Part shown: in pieces, positions 1 through 12,268 of the stretch
Position numbering within the stretch: position 1 is the first letter of the stretch
Layout of the letters: every line of letters begins with the position of its first letter
Source: Ciona intestinalis
Lineage: Eukaryota; Chordata; Ascidiacea; Phlebobranchia; Cionidae
Direction of reading: 5' to 3'
DNA length: 64,000 nucleotides
Assembly: GCF_000224145.3 (NCBI RefSeq)
Contig: NC_020167.2
Coordinates: forward strand, 5,475,551-5,539,550
Notes under the pieces: model-generated
What the model saw: only the letters and a program-made list of their open reading frames with translations
The model's database searches: none
What the model was told of the DNA's origin: nothing
Program-made: the position numbers and the translations under genes

Positions 1-1306
1 TTTTGATTTGGGTGGGGGAAGATGGGACATATTTAGCGCATAACAACCGAATATCCTGATCGTTTTATATACAATTAACAACGGTCTAAGGGAGTCGTGA
101 GAATTGAAAAATTAAAACATAAAATAAAGTTATTATTTTTTTAAGCATTAAGAAGCATTAATTTCAACAAATTCTAAAATATATTTTTTCAGTAGCTTAG
201 AACTAGAAACGTTCAAAGATAAGTGACATTTTTCCTTGTAGGAGAAATCCTATATATTTTCAGTTTTTAAAACTGTTTTGGTACTTTGAGTTAGATCATA
301 TACTTAAGCACCTCTCTACCAATATTTTGATTTTTCGTTGGTATATATTATCCTCCCTTGTGTCAACCTTCGCTATACATTAGCCCACCATACAGCCGAA
401 CGTCGTAATGTTCGTCTACCACTCTACCGCATTGTAGGACTCATTTACATTTACCCATAAATATATCCGTTTTGTTTAACATTTGCTTAACAAAAAAAAA
501 TTACAAAATGGCTGTTCATTGCGTTAAAATAAATTTAAAGACATAATTCATCTGACGTTTTTGTTTTTGCAGGCACAATGTCTAGGCGCTCGCGTCCGAT
601 CTATCAGAGACGGCATTCTGCAGTAGGTGGTCTGTATTTAGAATAGTCTTCTAATGTCCTGTAGCACCCTTAAAACAACTGTCACCCACGTTAACCCACT
701 GACCAGAACGCAAATGCGTGTTTATAAGCTAAAAACTCCAATCGCGGATAAATATACTTTTATAGTACGTAAGTTGCCATCTAAATTAAGTAAGTCACCC
801 ACATTTAAGTATCAGTTGTTTAATAGTTGCGCTCTATCGGGTAAAAAGAATATTTCTTGTAAACTACACGATTTTCTACCGCATGCGCGCATGGAAGTAT
901 ATTATTTTTATGGCAACAGCTGTCATGTGACGAAATTCGACGACGAATGTTATTGTTTGCTCTTCAGCCAATTCATCATTAATTTAATGTGTTGTTTATT
1001 CGTGTATGATTTAGAATGTTTGCTTTCTAACGGGCGGGAAAATATACACATATGAGTAAAACGTTCGAAAAATAGCCTTTCGTTTTCACCGATACAGTGT
1101 CCAGGGAAAACGCACGTAATGCATAATTGCATTACTAATATAGGAATATATAGTACTACCGCAAAGATCTGCATTGCATTCTCGGTTATGCTACAACGTA
1201 TATTACATTTTAGGAGCAAGAATGTTAAGTGGACTGTATTAAAGCATGTAGCGATTTCTTTTTTTGTTTCTAAATAAACTATTGCAACCACAATAAGCAT
1301 CAAAGC
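1..1306. other. Spacer upstream of RRAGC/D with a truncated MITE
   Basis: No convincing gene. Positions 9 to about 110 match the left half of the common MITE (GTGGGGGAAGATGGGACA, then the ATATCCTGATCG and AACAACGGTCTA blocks). A pyrimidine-rich acceptor ends at 572 and is followed by an ATG at 578 with only 22 codons, so it may be the last exon of a gene starting left of the window. A 133-codon frame at 654-1055 resembles no family I know. An AATAAA at about 1273 lies close before the RRAGC/D start. Confidence 0.5.
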
Positions 1307-3265
1307 ATGGAGCCGCATGAAGGCTTTGGTCTCCCAGTTGAATCATTTCCAAAAGATTTCAGTTACCATGGTGATGATGGGGAGGATGCAGTTGCCACAG
1401 CAACATCAAGTGACATGAAGCCACGAATTCTCATCATGGGACTTCAGAGAAGTGGAAAATCATCAATACAGAAAGTAAGTAGAGAGTAAATTTTCATCGC
1501 TCTATATCTGTAGTGCTATTGGTTTTAAATACTTTTGCTTACATTTTTCAGGTCGTTTTTCACAAAATGTCACCAAACGAAACGTTGTTTTTGGAAAGCA
1601 CATCGAAAATATTCAAAGACGATGTCTCGAACAATTCTTTTATTAATTTCCAAATATGGGATATACCAGGGCAGATAGATTTCCTTGATAACACATTTGA
1701 CCTGGACATGATTTTTGGTGGAACAGGGGCTCTTATATTTGTGGTCGATGCACAGGTATTTAAGTGATGGTGGTAATACAGTTGGTATTTTAACTCTTCA
1801 TTTTTCAGGATGATTACATGGAGGCATTAACCTGTCTGCATCAAACTGTGTCAAAGGCGTTTCGGGTAAGACTAGTTTTATCAATGTTGTCTCTGGCTTT
1901 GGATTTTAACACAACTTTTTTTCCAGGTTAACCCGCAAATAAAGTTTGAAATTTTTATCCATAAAGTTGATGGTTTGTCAGACGATCATAAAATTGAAAC
2001 TCAGCGAGATATTTCACAGCGTGCTAATGAAGAATTACATGAAGCGGGTCTCAGGGATCTGCATCTCAGGTTTATTTTTGTTAATTAACGTTTTGCCATT
2101 TTAAAAATGTGAATGCTGTAGCCAATGGCGTGCTAAAACATACAGTACGATTTATTGTTTGCAACTTGAATTTATAAAATATATAAAAATTATAATTTAA
2201 AACATTCAAAGCAAAACTGCATTAAGACATGGCCTTTAATTACTATTTTTCTTTCCTAACAGTTTTCATCTCACTTCTATTTATGATCATTCAATTTTCG
2301 AAGCATTCAGCAAAGTGGTGCAAAAATTAATCCCGCAGCTTACAACACTAGAAAACTTGCTCAGTATTTTTGTACAGGTAAAAATCAAACCAAAAAAATA
2401 ATTTTTTAAACAATCATTTAACAACTTGCCCAACTTTTTCCCATGTTTTCAGAATTCTGGTGTGGAGAAGACATTCTTATTCGATGTTGTAAGCAAGATA
2501 TACATCGCAACAGATGGATCTCCAGTCGATATGCAGTCATATGAACTCTGCTGTGAAATGATTGATGTCATGCTTGATATGACATGTATTTATGGGTAAG
2601 TTTTTTTTTTAAACTGCGTGCATACCATGAAAGTTTTGGACTATGAATAAACATTTTTAATATAAAGCCCTGTATTTATAGGTAAATTTTACTGTTTGCA
2701 TGACATGAAACTTTCTAAGTGAGAATAAACTTTTTAATATTGTAACATTTTAAAATAATTCATAACATTATAAACTAAATTGTTAACGATCATTTACAAT
2801 GGTTTAGCTATATCAAGTTTTTTTTTAAGTGATGAAACTGATGATGGAACACCACAGGATTCAACATGCATAATTCGATTAAACAACACCAGTATTTTGT
2901 ATCTGCAAGAAGTTACCAGGTTTCTCGTGTTGGTTTGCATTTTAAGGGATGATTCTTTTACTCGCAGAGGTAAGGATCAGGTTTTATTAATTTTTACACC
3001 GCATGTAGTGTACAGTTCTACCCAAAAAAATTCATTTAACTTGATTTAGTAGCTTTGAGTTGCTCTGGCAGTATTTATTCACCAGGAAATAAATAAAATT
3101 ATTCCTATTTTTTTTAAAGGAATTATAGATTACAACATACTTCTATTGAAGAAAGCGATCAACGATGTTTTTGATGTGCGGCTGAGACAAGGAAAACAAA
3201 ATGGTCATCTTCCAATAGAGGGAAGAAATAATCTAATGCAGCTTTCCACTTCCGCCAATGCTTGA
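1307..3265 (+). CDS. RRAGC/D: Ras-related GTP-binding protein C/D (Rag GTPase)
   Basis: Rag C/D GTPase. The family pairs with RagA/B on the lysosome and recruits mTORC1 when amino acids are plentiful. Eight exons join in phase: 1307-1474, 1552-1755, 1809-1865, 1927-2069, 2263-2377, 2453-2595, 2830-2969, 3120-3265, giving 371 residues (human RagC about 399). Visible are the P-loop GLQRSGKSS (residues 45-53), the family block [16 protein letters not shown], the G3 motif WDIPGQ, the G4-like [11 protein letters not shown], and the C-terminal roadblock part ([19 protein letters not shown]). The N-terminal extension is short and acidic. Vertebrates have separate C and D genes; this looks like the single pre-duplication form. 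An AATAAA about 30 bp before the ATG and AG sites at 1297 and 1305 would fit a downstream operon position, which is inference. Confidence 0.95.
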
Positions 3266-5009
3266 GCCATTCCCCTCAGTGTGACCTTGTTTAATATTAT
3301 CTTGGAGGCACATAGTTTACTTACGAAACTTTGTACCTTGCGATCTAGCAAAATTTTATGGTACAGAGAGAGGCAGCTTGTGGGTTATTATTATAACATC
3401 CTTACTTTTTCCAAGTAACTGGCAAGTGCATTAGTAAAATAATATATTGTGGCCTGTAAGATTCTTTTCTCAATAAAATCAAATATTCTCAGCATGGCAA
3501 TGTAATAGGAAAGAGGTAGATTCGCCAGCAAGAAAGTAGTCAAAACATGCGGCAAAAAGGGTAAAAAAGACCCAAACAAACTCTTGCCAACATCAAATTG
3601 ATCAAAAACAAACTTTAAAAACAAAACTAAAATTTGGTGCATTTTTCCGCATTCATTTTGCGTGCCTGGTGCAAGTGAAAAAATTCAATGTCTGATTATC
3701 ATAGCAATTTGCCTATAAAAAAGGGTTATTTAACAAGGACTTTAGAAAATTGTGACAGTGCGAACAAGTTTAATAAAAGCTGTCAACTGGTAAGAATTAT
3801 TGTGCTACAAATGCTGCATAATAAAGTTACAACTATAAAGACTGAAAGATGTAAAAAGTGTTGCATAAACTAAAATTAAAACTTGGGTGACTTTAATACA
3901 TCTTGAATGAGAACTTCACCCGTCCGTTTCTGTGATAGTTTCTGCTTTCGACGGTTTTCCCCCACACTGGTTTGTGCAAAATTGTTGGTGCAAGATGTTT
4001 GCTGGCAACATAATTATATTGTGACTCGAATAAACATGCTTTGTGTCAGCGAAAATTATTAAACAAAATAAAACCGATTTTTAATTCAACAAGGACATAC
4101 CTTCGTTAACGAAGTGTTACGTTTCAGAATATTCACCCTCGACAAAAGTTCTCTTCTGTTTGGCTCCTCCACTAAAAAACAATTCATTCAAAACAAACAT
4201 ATATATGAATGTAACTTGCTTTATCTTTGCGTGGCTGGTAAACGACAGTTAATCGGTTTCATACACCTCGTTACAGCTTACAAATTTCCATGTATATAAC
4301 TTTGTGGGTAGTTATGTTTTGGGTGAATATTTTTGTTTTGTATTATGTATAGCTGACAATTTAGACACCTATTAGTGACCACTGGGTTGGAGCATTGCCC
4401 AGGTCACTTACACCTACAATGGTTGCAGTGATGAGTCTTGAACCCAAAATCTTTGAGTTAGAGGGGGGCGCAATAACCAATGTACTATGCTGCCGGTATA
4501 TGCTGTAATTAAACAGAATCTTAAATCATATCATCACCTTCATTGGAAACCCAGTTTTTCGGACTAACCACTTCATCTGGGGATACTAACTGCAATGGAC
4601 TTCTTCTAAGATGTAAATGCTTTTTTACTGAGTAATGGACAAACAGCAACAAATAAATACTTACGCATTTTCTTTCGTTAGTTTTGAGTATCCATGTAAA
4701 GGTGAAATGCTGTAATAGAAAGATTAAAACAACGTCACAAACAGTAAAAAAGTTAAATTATATATATCATTTCTTAAAAAAGTAACTTGTAAATAATTCT
4801 GCGATTCTGATCCTGATCTGGTGCCTATAGACTTGGAACAATTATTAAATGAATACAGTTAGGAAATGCTGCTACGAAAACAGACAAAAATTGTTAGATA
4901 TGATTTTTGATTTTTGTATGTTTCCATAGCACCAGATTCTGAAACCCAGGTTCTCAAAAACTGTTACAACTGTTTTACTGTGAAAATATTCAAAGGAGAC
5001 TCAAAATAC
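3266..5009. other. Convergent spacer between RRAGC/D and OBI1
   Basis: AT-rich sequence holding the 3' ends of two convergent genes and one SINE copy (4205-4500). Short frames here lack splice context or family resemblance. I see no gene. Confidence 0.5.
4205..4500 (-). mobile_element. tRNA-headed SINE, copy 1
   Basis: Minus-strand copy. The tRNA-like head lies near 4490 (AACCCAAA-rich), followed by the conserved blocks CATCACTGCAACCATTG, CAACCCAGTGGTCACTAATAG and a tail ending in the GTTACATTCA-like motif at the left edge. Ten copies of this family are recognisable here. It may be the composite SINE Cics-1 reported from Ciona, named from memory. Confidence 0.8.
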
Positions 5010-8000
5010 CTATCTGTCAAAAAAATGTAATAACTTTGGATACCACTTGACTGGTTGAAAATCATTGGAGTTTGAATGACTTGCAGAATCAAGAGGACGA
5101 AGAGCAGAGAATTTTGATCCGCTGAGGAGGAAAGTCCGGCTGGGAGCGGAGCTTGGTCGGGAAAAAGCATCTTTTTCAGACTCGCTTAGATGAGACATGG
5201 TGATGCGTGATCCGCCCGCATCTATGGTGGTTTTCATCATGGCTCCTGATGTTTTATTTAGGAAAAGGGGTTATTTAATTGGAGCTTGTCATTTAAATAT
5301 GAACAACTAATGATTAGATGACAGCTGTGCCTGTGTGTGGGTAGCCGACTTCCAACAAATTGTTTTTAATAGTTAAAATTTTAACTTACTTTAAATTTTT
5401 TTATTTATAAAAAAAAAATTTAATAGGTTACAAATTTTTAATGCCTAGGCCTTATGGTAATAAAAAGTAAAATTTGTCTTTACCATTTGGAGCTTCCCAG
5501 CTTTGCAGGATTTCATCATCTATGCTGGATTGTGATGCAGAGTTGACTGATTCGTTCAGTGTTAGTGGGGGGTTGGTGGAAAGCATGAAACCATTGTCAG
5601 ACATGCCATCTAATGGTGAGTTTTCAGTTGGTTCATCAGACCAGGTTTGTGACAAGTCTAACGCAAGGTCGTAAGCATCTTTAATGGTCAAAAGGTCAGC
5701 TGTTATAAAATATAGAGAAATTAGGATTAGCTGGTTATATTATACTCACATAAAAAATTACTGTTATTCACATGTAAACAAAATTTTTCTATGTGGTTAA
5801 GACCCTGTCGCGTAGCATGACATGGGGGCTTCGGCTACAGGTTATAGTTTGGTGCATTACCACACATTGTTTAACGAACAAATCTTGGCCCTTTGTGTTT
5901 CTGAAACTTTCAACCAATACTTTAATTTAAAATTTGAATGATAAAAACACCCAAAGATCTATGTAAATCTAAAAAGTTTTATCTAAAACTTAGGTTTTTT
6001 TATTGGGAAAATAAAGAAAATCTTACTGTTTTTGCACTTGGTTTGCTGTGTTAAAGAGGCTTCGTTGGTGCTTTCAAACTTCAGTCTTCGAATTGTTGTT
6101 GACTTGTCAGTTGAAAAAGAAAACATGCTGTTTTCCTGTTGTGATAGATTCTCAGAATCATACAGGGTGGTATCAGCATCTGATGCAACCACATTTTTGT
6201 GTTCAGGCGTAACAAGAGTTAGACTCTTTAGTTTAGAAGATGGAGTATTTGTTGTTCGTGTTGTTTCCAAAGAAGAACAGGATTCAGTTTGTGGCTCATT
6301 TAAAATGGAAACCAAAATTGGGTTGTGTAGCTGCTTCTCGTCAACTTTTTCTTTCTTTTTATCAGATTTGAGGTTGGCCACCTCATTTTCCAACTGCTCT
6401 GTGTAGTGATCGTTCTTCTGCAAAGCTTTCTGTAGTTGAGTAACTTGTTTCTCTGATGCTTCCAAGCGAGATTCCAAAGCTGCCACCGTCAGACGACTAA
6501 ATCTGAAAAATTAAACCAAAAAATTAACACAGATTGGTTAGGTTTTATATCACCTCATTTCAACTGAAAAAAAACACCAAATATTATATATTATATATAG
6601 GCTACATATTATGCAACACAGAGTTTTTCAAAGAATCTTTAAAAGCTGAAATATTACATAACAGCTCTTACTTCATTGGTGATCTAACTGCAACTTCTTC
6701 TCTTATTCGTAGATTTGTTCGTTTTAAATCATCGTTTGACTTCAACAAAACTTCATTGATCTGAAAAACACCCGCTTTTATTAACTGTTAACCAACAAAA
6801 AAATATGACAAATCTTATATGTGCTTGGCCTAAACTGAAGACATTATCAATGTCTTCCTAGTTCTTAAAAATATATATATAACAACAACTTTATTTGTCT
6901 TTTCAACTGCGGTAGTAAAGATTTAAAAATATTTTAAATGAACAGACAGGATATAGTGATAAAACAACAGTCGTTAAATTTTCCAACCTTTTTTACTTCA
7001 GTTAATTCCTTTTTAGTTTTGCTGTAAGTTTTGGTCGCGTCTTGTAGTTTCTTTGTCATATCAAGCAACACATCAACATCCTTAATACCAGCACATCGTT
7101 TACAAGACTTAGGGTAGGTAAAATATTCGTCTCCAGTGTTTCTTTCCATCTTAACTTGTTTAAGCGACTGCAACTGCTCCTTTAGAAGATTATTTTCACG
7201 TTCTAATTTTTCGTTTCCACTTTCGAGTTGTTGCACTTCATCCTGAAAGAAAAATTGTACTTTTATTGTGTACTTTACCGGCGCTTGGGAAAGTGGTTAA
7301 CCCAAATGGGTTGAAGGCTCACCGCTGCTACCATTGTGGGCGTATGTGTCTTTGGGCAAGACAAAATGGGTTGTCCAGATTATTAGCCATTCATAAAAAA
7401 TAATTACCCACAGAGCATAATACACGGCAACTCGTAAGCAGGCTCGAGGTTTATGAACACCTGTGACATAGCTACTGTCGTTTTCCAGGCACACGTGAGA
7501 ATAAAGTAAGTTACATTTATTTATTCATTCATACTTAATACAAAAGGGTAGATGTGAAAATATTGTTAACTAGCATCATATTATTAAAGCTTTTGGCATC
7601 AGGATTTTGTGAGATTACAATACATTGTAATGTGTATAGTTAGCTAGCTTATACATAACAGGATTTTTACCTCATATTCCTTAAGTATCAGTTCATATCT
7701 TGCTCTTCGTAGCTCCCTGGATGTGACACGAGACACAGATGAAGTACTGCCACCTTCAATAGCTCCTCCTGTTATTTAAAAACACAGATTTATGGTGTTG
7801 GCATATTATTTCAATGAAAATTAAAGAAATGATAATTTCATGGAAAATTAAAGAAATTATCAAAAACTTTAGATATGGACACCAAAACAAAGATGTAAAA
7901 TACGAAATCTGTTAATGCGAGTTGTTTACCTATAATACGTTTTACAGGACTTTGTGGCGATATTTCAACTCGACAACTTGGGCATCTACTATTTCTATCG

Positions 8001-8721
8001 AGCCAAACATTCATACAAGAACTGCAGAAAACGTGTTGGTTTGAGCATGTCACAGGCTCTCTGACCTGCATTAATATGATTTGAGTAATTTTTATGTATT
8101 GTTAAACACATTTTCGACTTTGGAAAAAGATTATAAATATAGTGTATTTATATATATACATTTATTTTTACTTAAGAAATGTGGAAAACAATCGCTTTCT
8201 TGCATCCGAAGCACTGCTGGCTGTAAAAAGTGAATTTAAAAATGATTGAACAGATATATCTTCTTATTTACAGTTAGTGGAACATTCGTGTTTCTGAAGC
8301 AATCTTTACCCTAGTTAGTTTCAAGCAGTACTGTGATTATAACTGCAACACATTGTACCTAAATACCTAATGTACCATAATATGTGTTTTCCCTGGTCTG
8401 TAGGGAAACAATAAACCAGACATAGCACAATACAATCATATTTACTCATATATTACAAATATATTTACTTATCTTCAAAAAATAGCCCAAGTTTAGAAAA
8501 CACAGATTCGGTATCAGATTAACAGTTAAGTGTTTGAGATGAACGAAACATGCACGGCGCATAAATGCGAGTATATAAATAAGCTTGTATGGTAGTCAGT
8601 TGATGCAAGAAGATGTGTAAATAAAAATTTAATTGTAACTAAGTACCTTGCCGAGGCAAATCTGGCATGAGAGCGGCAACGTAAACGACACAGAAGAAAC
8701 GGCAACTTTCCCGCCAGACAT
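5010..8721 (-). CDS. OBI1: ORC ubiquitin ligase 1-like RING E3 (OBI1/RNF219)
   Basis: RING-type E3 ligase; in mammals OBI1 ubiquitinates ORC subunits to promote origin firing. Eight exons in phase, 5' to 3': 8721-8647, 8065-7930, 7768-7671, 7242-6988, 6760-6672, 6502-6027, 5699-5484, 5245-5010, giving 526 residues (human 726). The 25-codon first exon ends in LPLSCQICLGK, supplying the first two zinc ligands. Exon 2 continues VREPVTCSNQHVFC.SCM and CPSC, completing the C3HC4 RING at about residues 19-57. A coiled coil follows; RSPMK-FSRLTVAALESR spans the exon 5/6 junction and matches human RSPQKFGRFAVAALQSK. The tail is Ser-rich. The exon 4 donor (GTTGGA) is weak. Start chosen because it restores the family N-terminus. 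A SINE lies in the intron at 7277-7530. Confidence 0.9.
7277..7530 (+). mobile_element. tRNA-headed SINE, copy 2
   Basis: Plus-strand copy in OBI1 intron 3. Head GGCGCTTGGGAAAGTGGTTA, then CGCTGCTACCATTGTGGG and TGGGCAAGACA, and tail ACTGTCGTTTTCCAGGCAC running into GTTACATTTATTTATTCATT. Confidence 0.85.
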
Positions 8722-9477
8722 CTTGAACCATCTGATATCAGCGATAGCTTTATGATGTTATAAAGAAAAGCGTCTACATAGAAATCACGCACAATGCTCA
8801 AGAATTGGAAGGGACATAGTGCGGGAACACCTTGGTGGGTTACAGCAAAGGTTACAGAGTCGTAGAAACATCTTTCTATGGCTCTGGTAGAATATAGTGC
8901 CCTTTCACTCAATTGACTTCAAAAAACGGAATCGATTGTTAGACTGAAATGTATTTGGATTCTTTTCCACACCCACCTCGCTATATAAGTGCGGTAGTTT
9001 AGGTGGTTCAAATCAGAGCTAATGTGAGTTTGTTGTCTCGCTATATAACGGGAGTGAATATCGACTGATATTCTATTGTGCAAGTAAAGTAGCCTGTTAA
9101 ATCACACTGTGCGCTTAAAACATACTAATTTACTCCCAAAAACTTTTAGACTTGAACTTTTAGACTTGATGTATTAAAAAAAAACAATATGTATATATAT
9201 ATATATTAGAACTTATATTTTAGATGTTAAAGCAACCGTTATACGACATATGCGTGTTTTGGCTTTGAATCGCATAGGTACAAGCAGCAAATAAACACAC
9301 GCCGACAATGCATTTGTATGGGCGATTTACGCACTGCTGCGTGATCCGCAACGGCAGGCACAATCGCCGTTTCCTCTGATGTGATGATGGCCCGCAACCA
9401 AAGTTAGTAGAGACCAAGTTAGGAAACGGCGCTCGTGTCCGCCATTACGGAGCCCACAGAGCGTGAATCGCCTATAC

Positions 9478-9782
9478 CAGTGCTCTTCAACCGGTGTGCA
9501 CGGTGCACCCTAGGGTGCATCAAAATATGCCAGGGGTGCACCAGTGCAAAAGTGTATACAAGGGTGCATCACAAACTTCAACAATTTTCGGTAATAATAC
9601 TCAGTTTTGAACATTTTAAACAAATTTAGCCATTTTTCTACAGTTTTTTATATGAATTCTATATCTTGCATCACAGGGAATTACGAAACGTAATTAGTTT
9701 TACGTTAAAGCAATCAGGGGTGCATGAGTTTGTCGCAACAACTTTAGGGTTTCACCAACCCAAAAAAGGTTGAAGAGCACTG
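9478..9782. mobile_element. hAT-type MITE with 8-bp target duplication
   Basis: 305-bp element with perfect 15-bp inverted ends (CAGTGCTCTTCAACC and its reverse complement). Both sides carry the identical 8-bp direct repeat GCCTATAC (9470-9477 and 9783-9790). An 8-bp duplication with CAGTG-type ends is the hAT signature. The interior repeats GGGTGCA several times and codes for nothing recognisable. Confidence 0.92.
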
Positions 9783-9923
9783 GCCTATACCATAGTTTAA
9801 TAATACAATTTAATAATACACTTCTTTATTAAACTGTGCCTATACAAATGCATGATCGGCATGTGTTCATTTAGTTCTTGTAAGCGATACAAAGCTAGAA
9901 AACACGTATAGCGGTTGTTTTAA

Positions 9924-10534
9924 AGGGCCTAAACACACCCCACGTCACTTTTATTTTTTATGGTAAATTCACAAAGCGACTGTTTTATTGATTCCAAAAA
10001 TACTTTGTTTATTAAAATTGGTCCAGTATAGGCGTAGATATTCGTCCTCAAACAGTGATCTCTAGCGCTATCCTTTTTTTACTACGAGCTTCGTGATTGT
10101 GACGTAGGAACGTACTAGTCACGTGACTGATTCATTCGTAAAAGCGAAACCTGCGTTTTTTGCGTTTTTTTTTGTTCTCTCGTTTTTCGCTAAAAACACC
10201 ATAGAGATACTAATATATAACACTAGTATATAACATATAACACTAGTGGTATATTAGTATCTCTATAAAAAACACTGCCTCTCGCCTTTCTCAGTGTTTC
10301 TGAATGAGAGCGGCCACGCTTTAACAATCTTGTGACGTGATTTGTCACGTGGGTAGTACACTTCTCAATTTTTTGGCCACGCAACTTTCAAATCAGTTTT
10401 ATGAATTTCACGGTGTTTGAGCTGGAATATCTTTGGTTATACAGAACCGATTAAAACAAGTAAGGTGTCGTTGGAATAAGAAAAACACACTCTATCGATT
10501 AAAGCGAAGTACATTTGGGGTGTGTTTAGGCCCT
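9924..10534. mobile_element. Non-autonomous TTAA-site DNA element
   Basis: 611-bp element with perfect 19-bp inverted ends (AGGGCCTAAACACACCCCA), flanked by TTAA at 9920-9923 and 10535-10538. TTAA targets are used by piggyBac and Kolobok; the AGGG start suggests Kolobok. No transposase frame. A 68-bp foldback is inserted at 10200. Confidence 0.88.
10200..10267. mobile_element. Foldback mini-element nested in the TTAA element
   Basis: 68-bp near-palindrome with arms TAGAGATACTAATATA. It is flanked by AAAAACAC on both sides (10192-10199 and 10268-10275), consistent with an 8-bp target duplication made inside the larger element. Confidence 0.7.
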
Positions 10535-10765
10535 TTAACATATATAATATATAATTTCTAATATAAATCTTGTTATATAATATTAAATCTAGGAATTAAT
10601 GTGGAGCAAATTAATATTTTGACTGGTTTTCGGCGTACAGTGTGGTTTAACGGGGTACTTTACGTTGGCGATTAAGACTAGCAGCAATCAGCTTAGTTTA
10701 CATAGTAGTATATGATCGTACCTACGAATTTACAGAGCCATTCTTTACTACATTTATAATCCAAC

Positions 10766-11000
10766 ATGAGTGGACATGCAGCTCCAAACTGCTTAAGTAC
10801 TAGTAGATAAGCTGTTCGCGTTTTCCCATTTCATAAAGACCCGGAACGCAGAAAAGGTAGCTTACTAATTCAAGCCAAGGACCAAAAATAGTAACTCAGT
10901 ATTGTTTTCCTCAATGTCACTTCGATATTACGCAAATTTTACAAAGATACCTCAAGTTTCGTTGCCGGGTATACGTGTTAAGTTTGTGACCCAAAAAGTA
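10766..11000 (+). pseudogene. Decayed THAP-type zinc-finger domain
   Basis: Conceptual reading from the ATG at 10766 gives an AAPNC start, then AVRVFPFHKDPERR, then LLIQAKDQ, the order typical of a THAP DNA-binding domain (C-x-C, F-P-x-D-P-x-R). Stops interrupt it and the later Cys/His ligands are not intact. The source may be a host THAP gene or a P-element-like transposase. No partner exons seen. Confidence 0.5.
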
Positions 11001-12268
11001 AAATCACGGCAATTTACATGAAAAACTGCAGCTAGATACACCAGTTTATGGTAATGTTATGCGTTTTTGTTTGTATTTTTATATTTTAAACATGTTCTTT
11101 TATGTTTTTGGTTAGTAAACTTGATATTTTCTGTTTTTTACCCTTTAATCGATTGAGTGTTCAATAAAAGTTGATTATTTTTGTGAGGTTTGTTATTGTG
11201 ATAAGATATAACATTAGTAGAAAGCCATTTTTACGCGAAGAAGTGCTTGGTTCTTCAAAAGACGCAATATTTAGACGAAAAACAGTACTCAGCAATGATA
11301 TAAAATGCTATGCTGTGGAATGGCTACGACTATGACGTCACAGACGCGCGACAATGGAAAACAAACCGCAATGTTTTACAATCCGTTTCCTGACTTGGTC
11401 TATACCAACTTTGGGTGCAACAACAGCTGCACACGATTACCGAACCATAACGAAGAGCGGTGACGACGTTTGTCTTCGGTTTCTAAAAGCTTGTATATGT
11501 TGTGTATGCGCCTTTCTTTCGCTTCACGTGTAAAGCCGTTTAGCCACTTATACAATTGATTGTATCAGCAAACTATTCCTAAAGTCATTTTATAGCCTAC
11601 TAAAAGGTATGTAATGCAGGCAGTGTTGCGCAAATCAAGCGAATAACGGTGACGCAGCATGTTTTCGCGCATTTTTAAAGTTAATTTCCGGCACGAACGC
11701 CCGACTTTTTCCCCAAAAAAATAGACAGCAGGTATCAGTGAGGCCTATTGATCATTTTGAACCTAAAATTTTAGGTGGCCACTAGCTAAAGGATTACCCA
11801 TTGGTCGTGAAATGTTCATCTGATTTGGGTCGCGCTAAAAAAACTTTGGGAACCACTGTCTTAAGGAGTCAATGATTGTAATATATACAGTACGTAAACA
11901 TCAAATTTTAAATTAACATTTTGGATGCGATACGAAGTGGTGTGTTTAAACCAGTCTCTGGTTTTAGAGCAATGTGTTTAGTTCCTTGTTCTCCAGTTTG
12001 TTGGAAGTAAAAGTTTGCTGGACCAAAACCTTGTCGAATGCCCTTGAGCGACACTCTTTGCGTTTTTCTATAAATTATATGCATATGCCTACTTTGGCAG
12101 GTATAGGCTGGCTGTGAATATTATTAATATGTAACGTATTTTCTGTTTTTCTTTTCGCACGCGCGTTTAATCCTTTTGAAGCCTCCTATTTTCTGTGCAT
12201 ATAAGTCAGTAACGGCATTCATTGTTTAAACTTTTTTAATTTTCAGACCCTATTCCATATATACGAAT

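Larger units (their letters stand above)
8722..12268. other. Divergent spacer OBI1/SLC16, element-rich
   Basis: No intact gene. It contains a hAT-type MITE (9478-9782), a TTAA-flanked element (9924-10534) with a nested foldback (10200-10267), a decayed THAP-like exon (10766-11000), and near 11840 a fragment ending TTTGGGAACCACTG that resembles a hAT MITE end. The parts nearest 8722 and 12268 should hold the two promoters; I see no clear TATA box for either. Confidence 0.6.

Noticed and set aside
654-1055. 133-codon plus-strand frame
   Set aside because: No splice context, odd composition, no family resemblance; likely 3'UTR or chance in AT-rich DNA.
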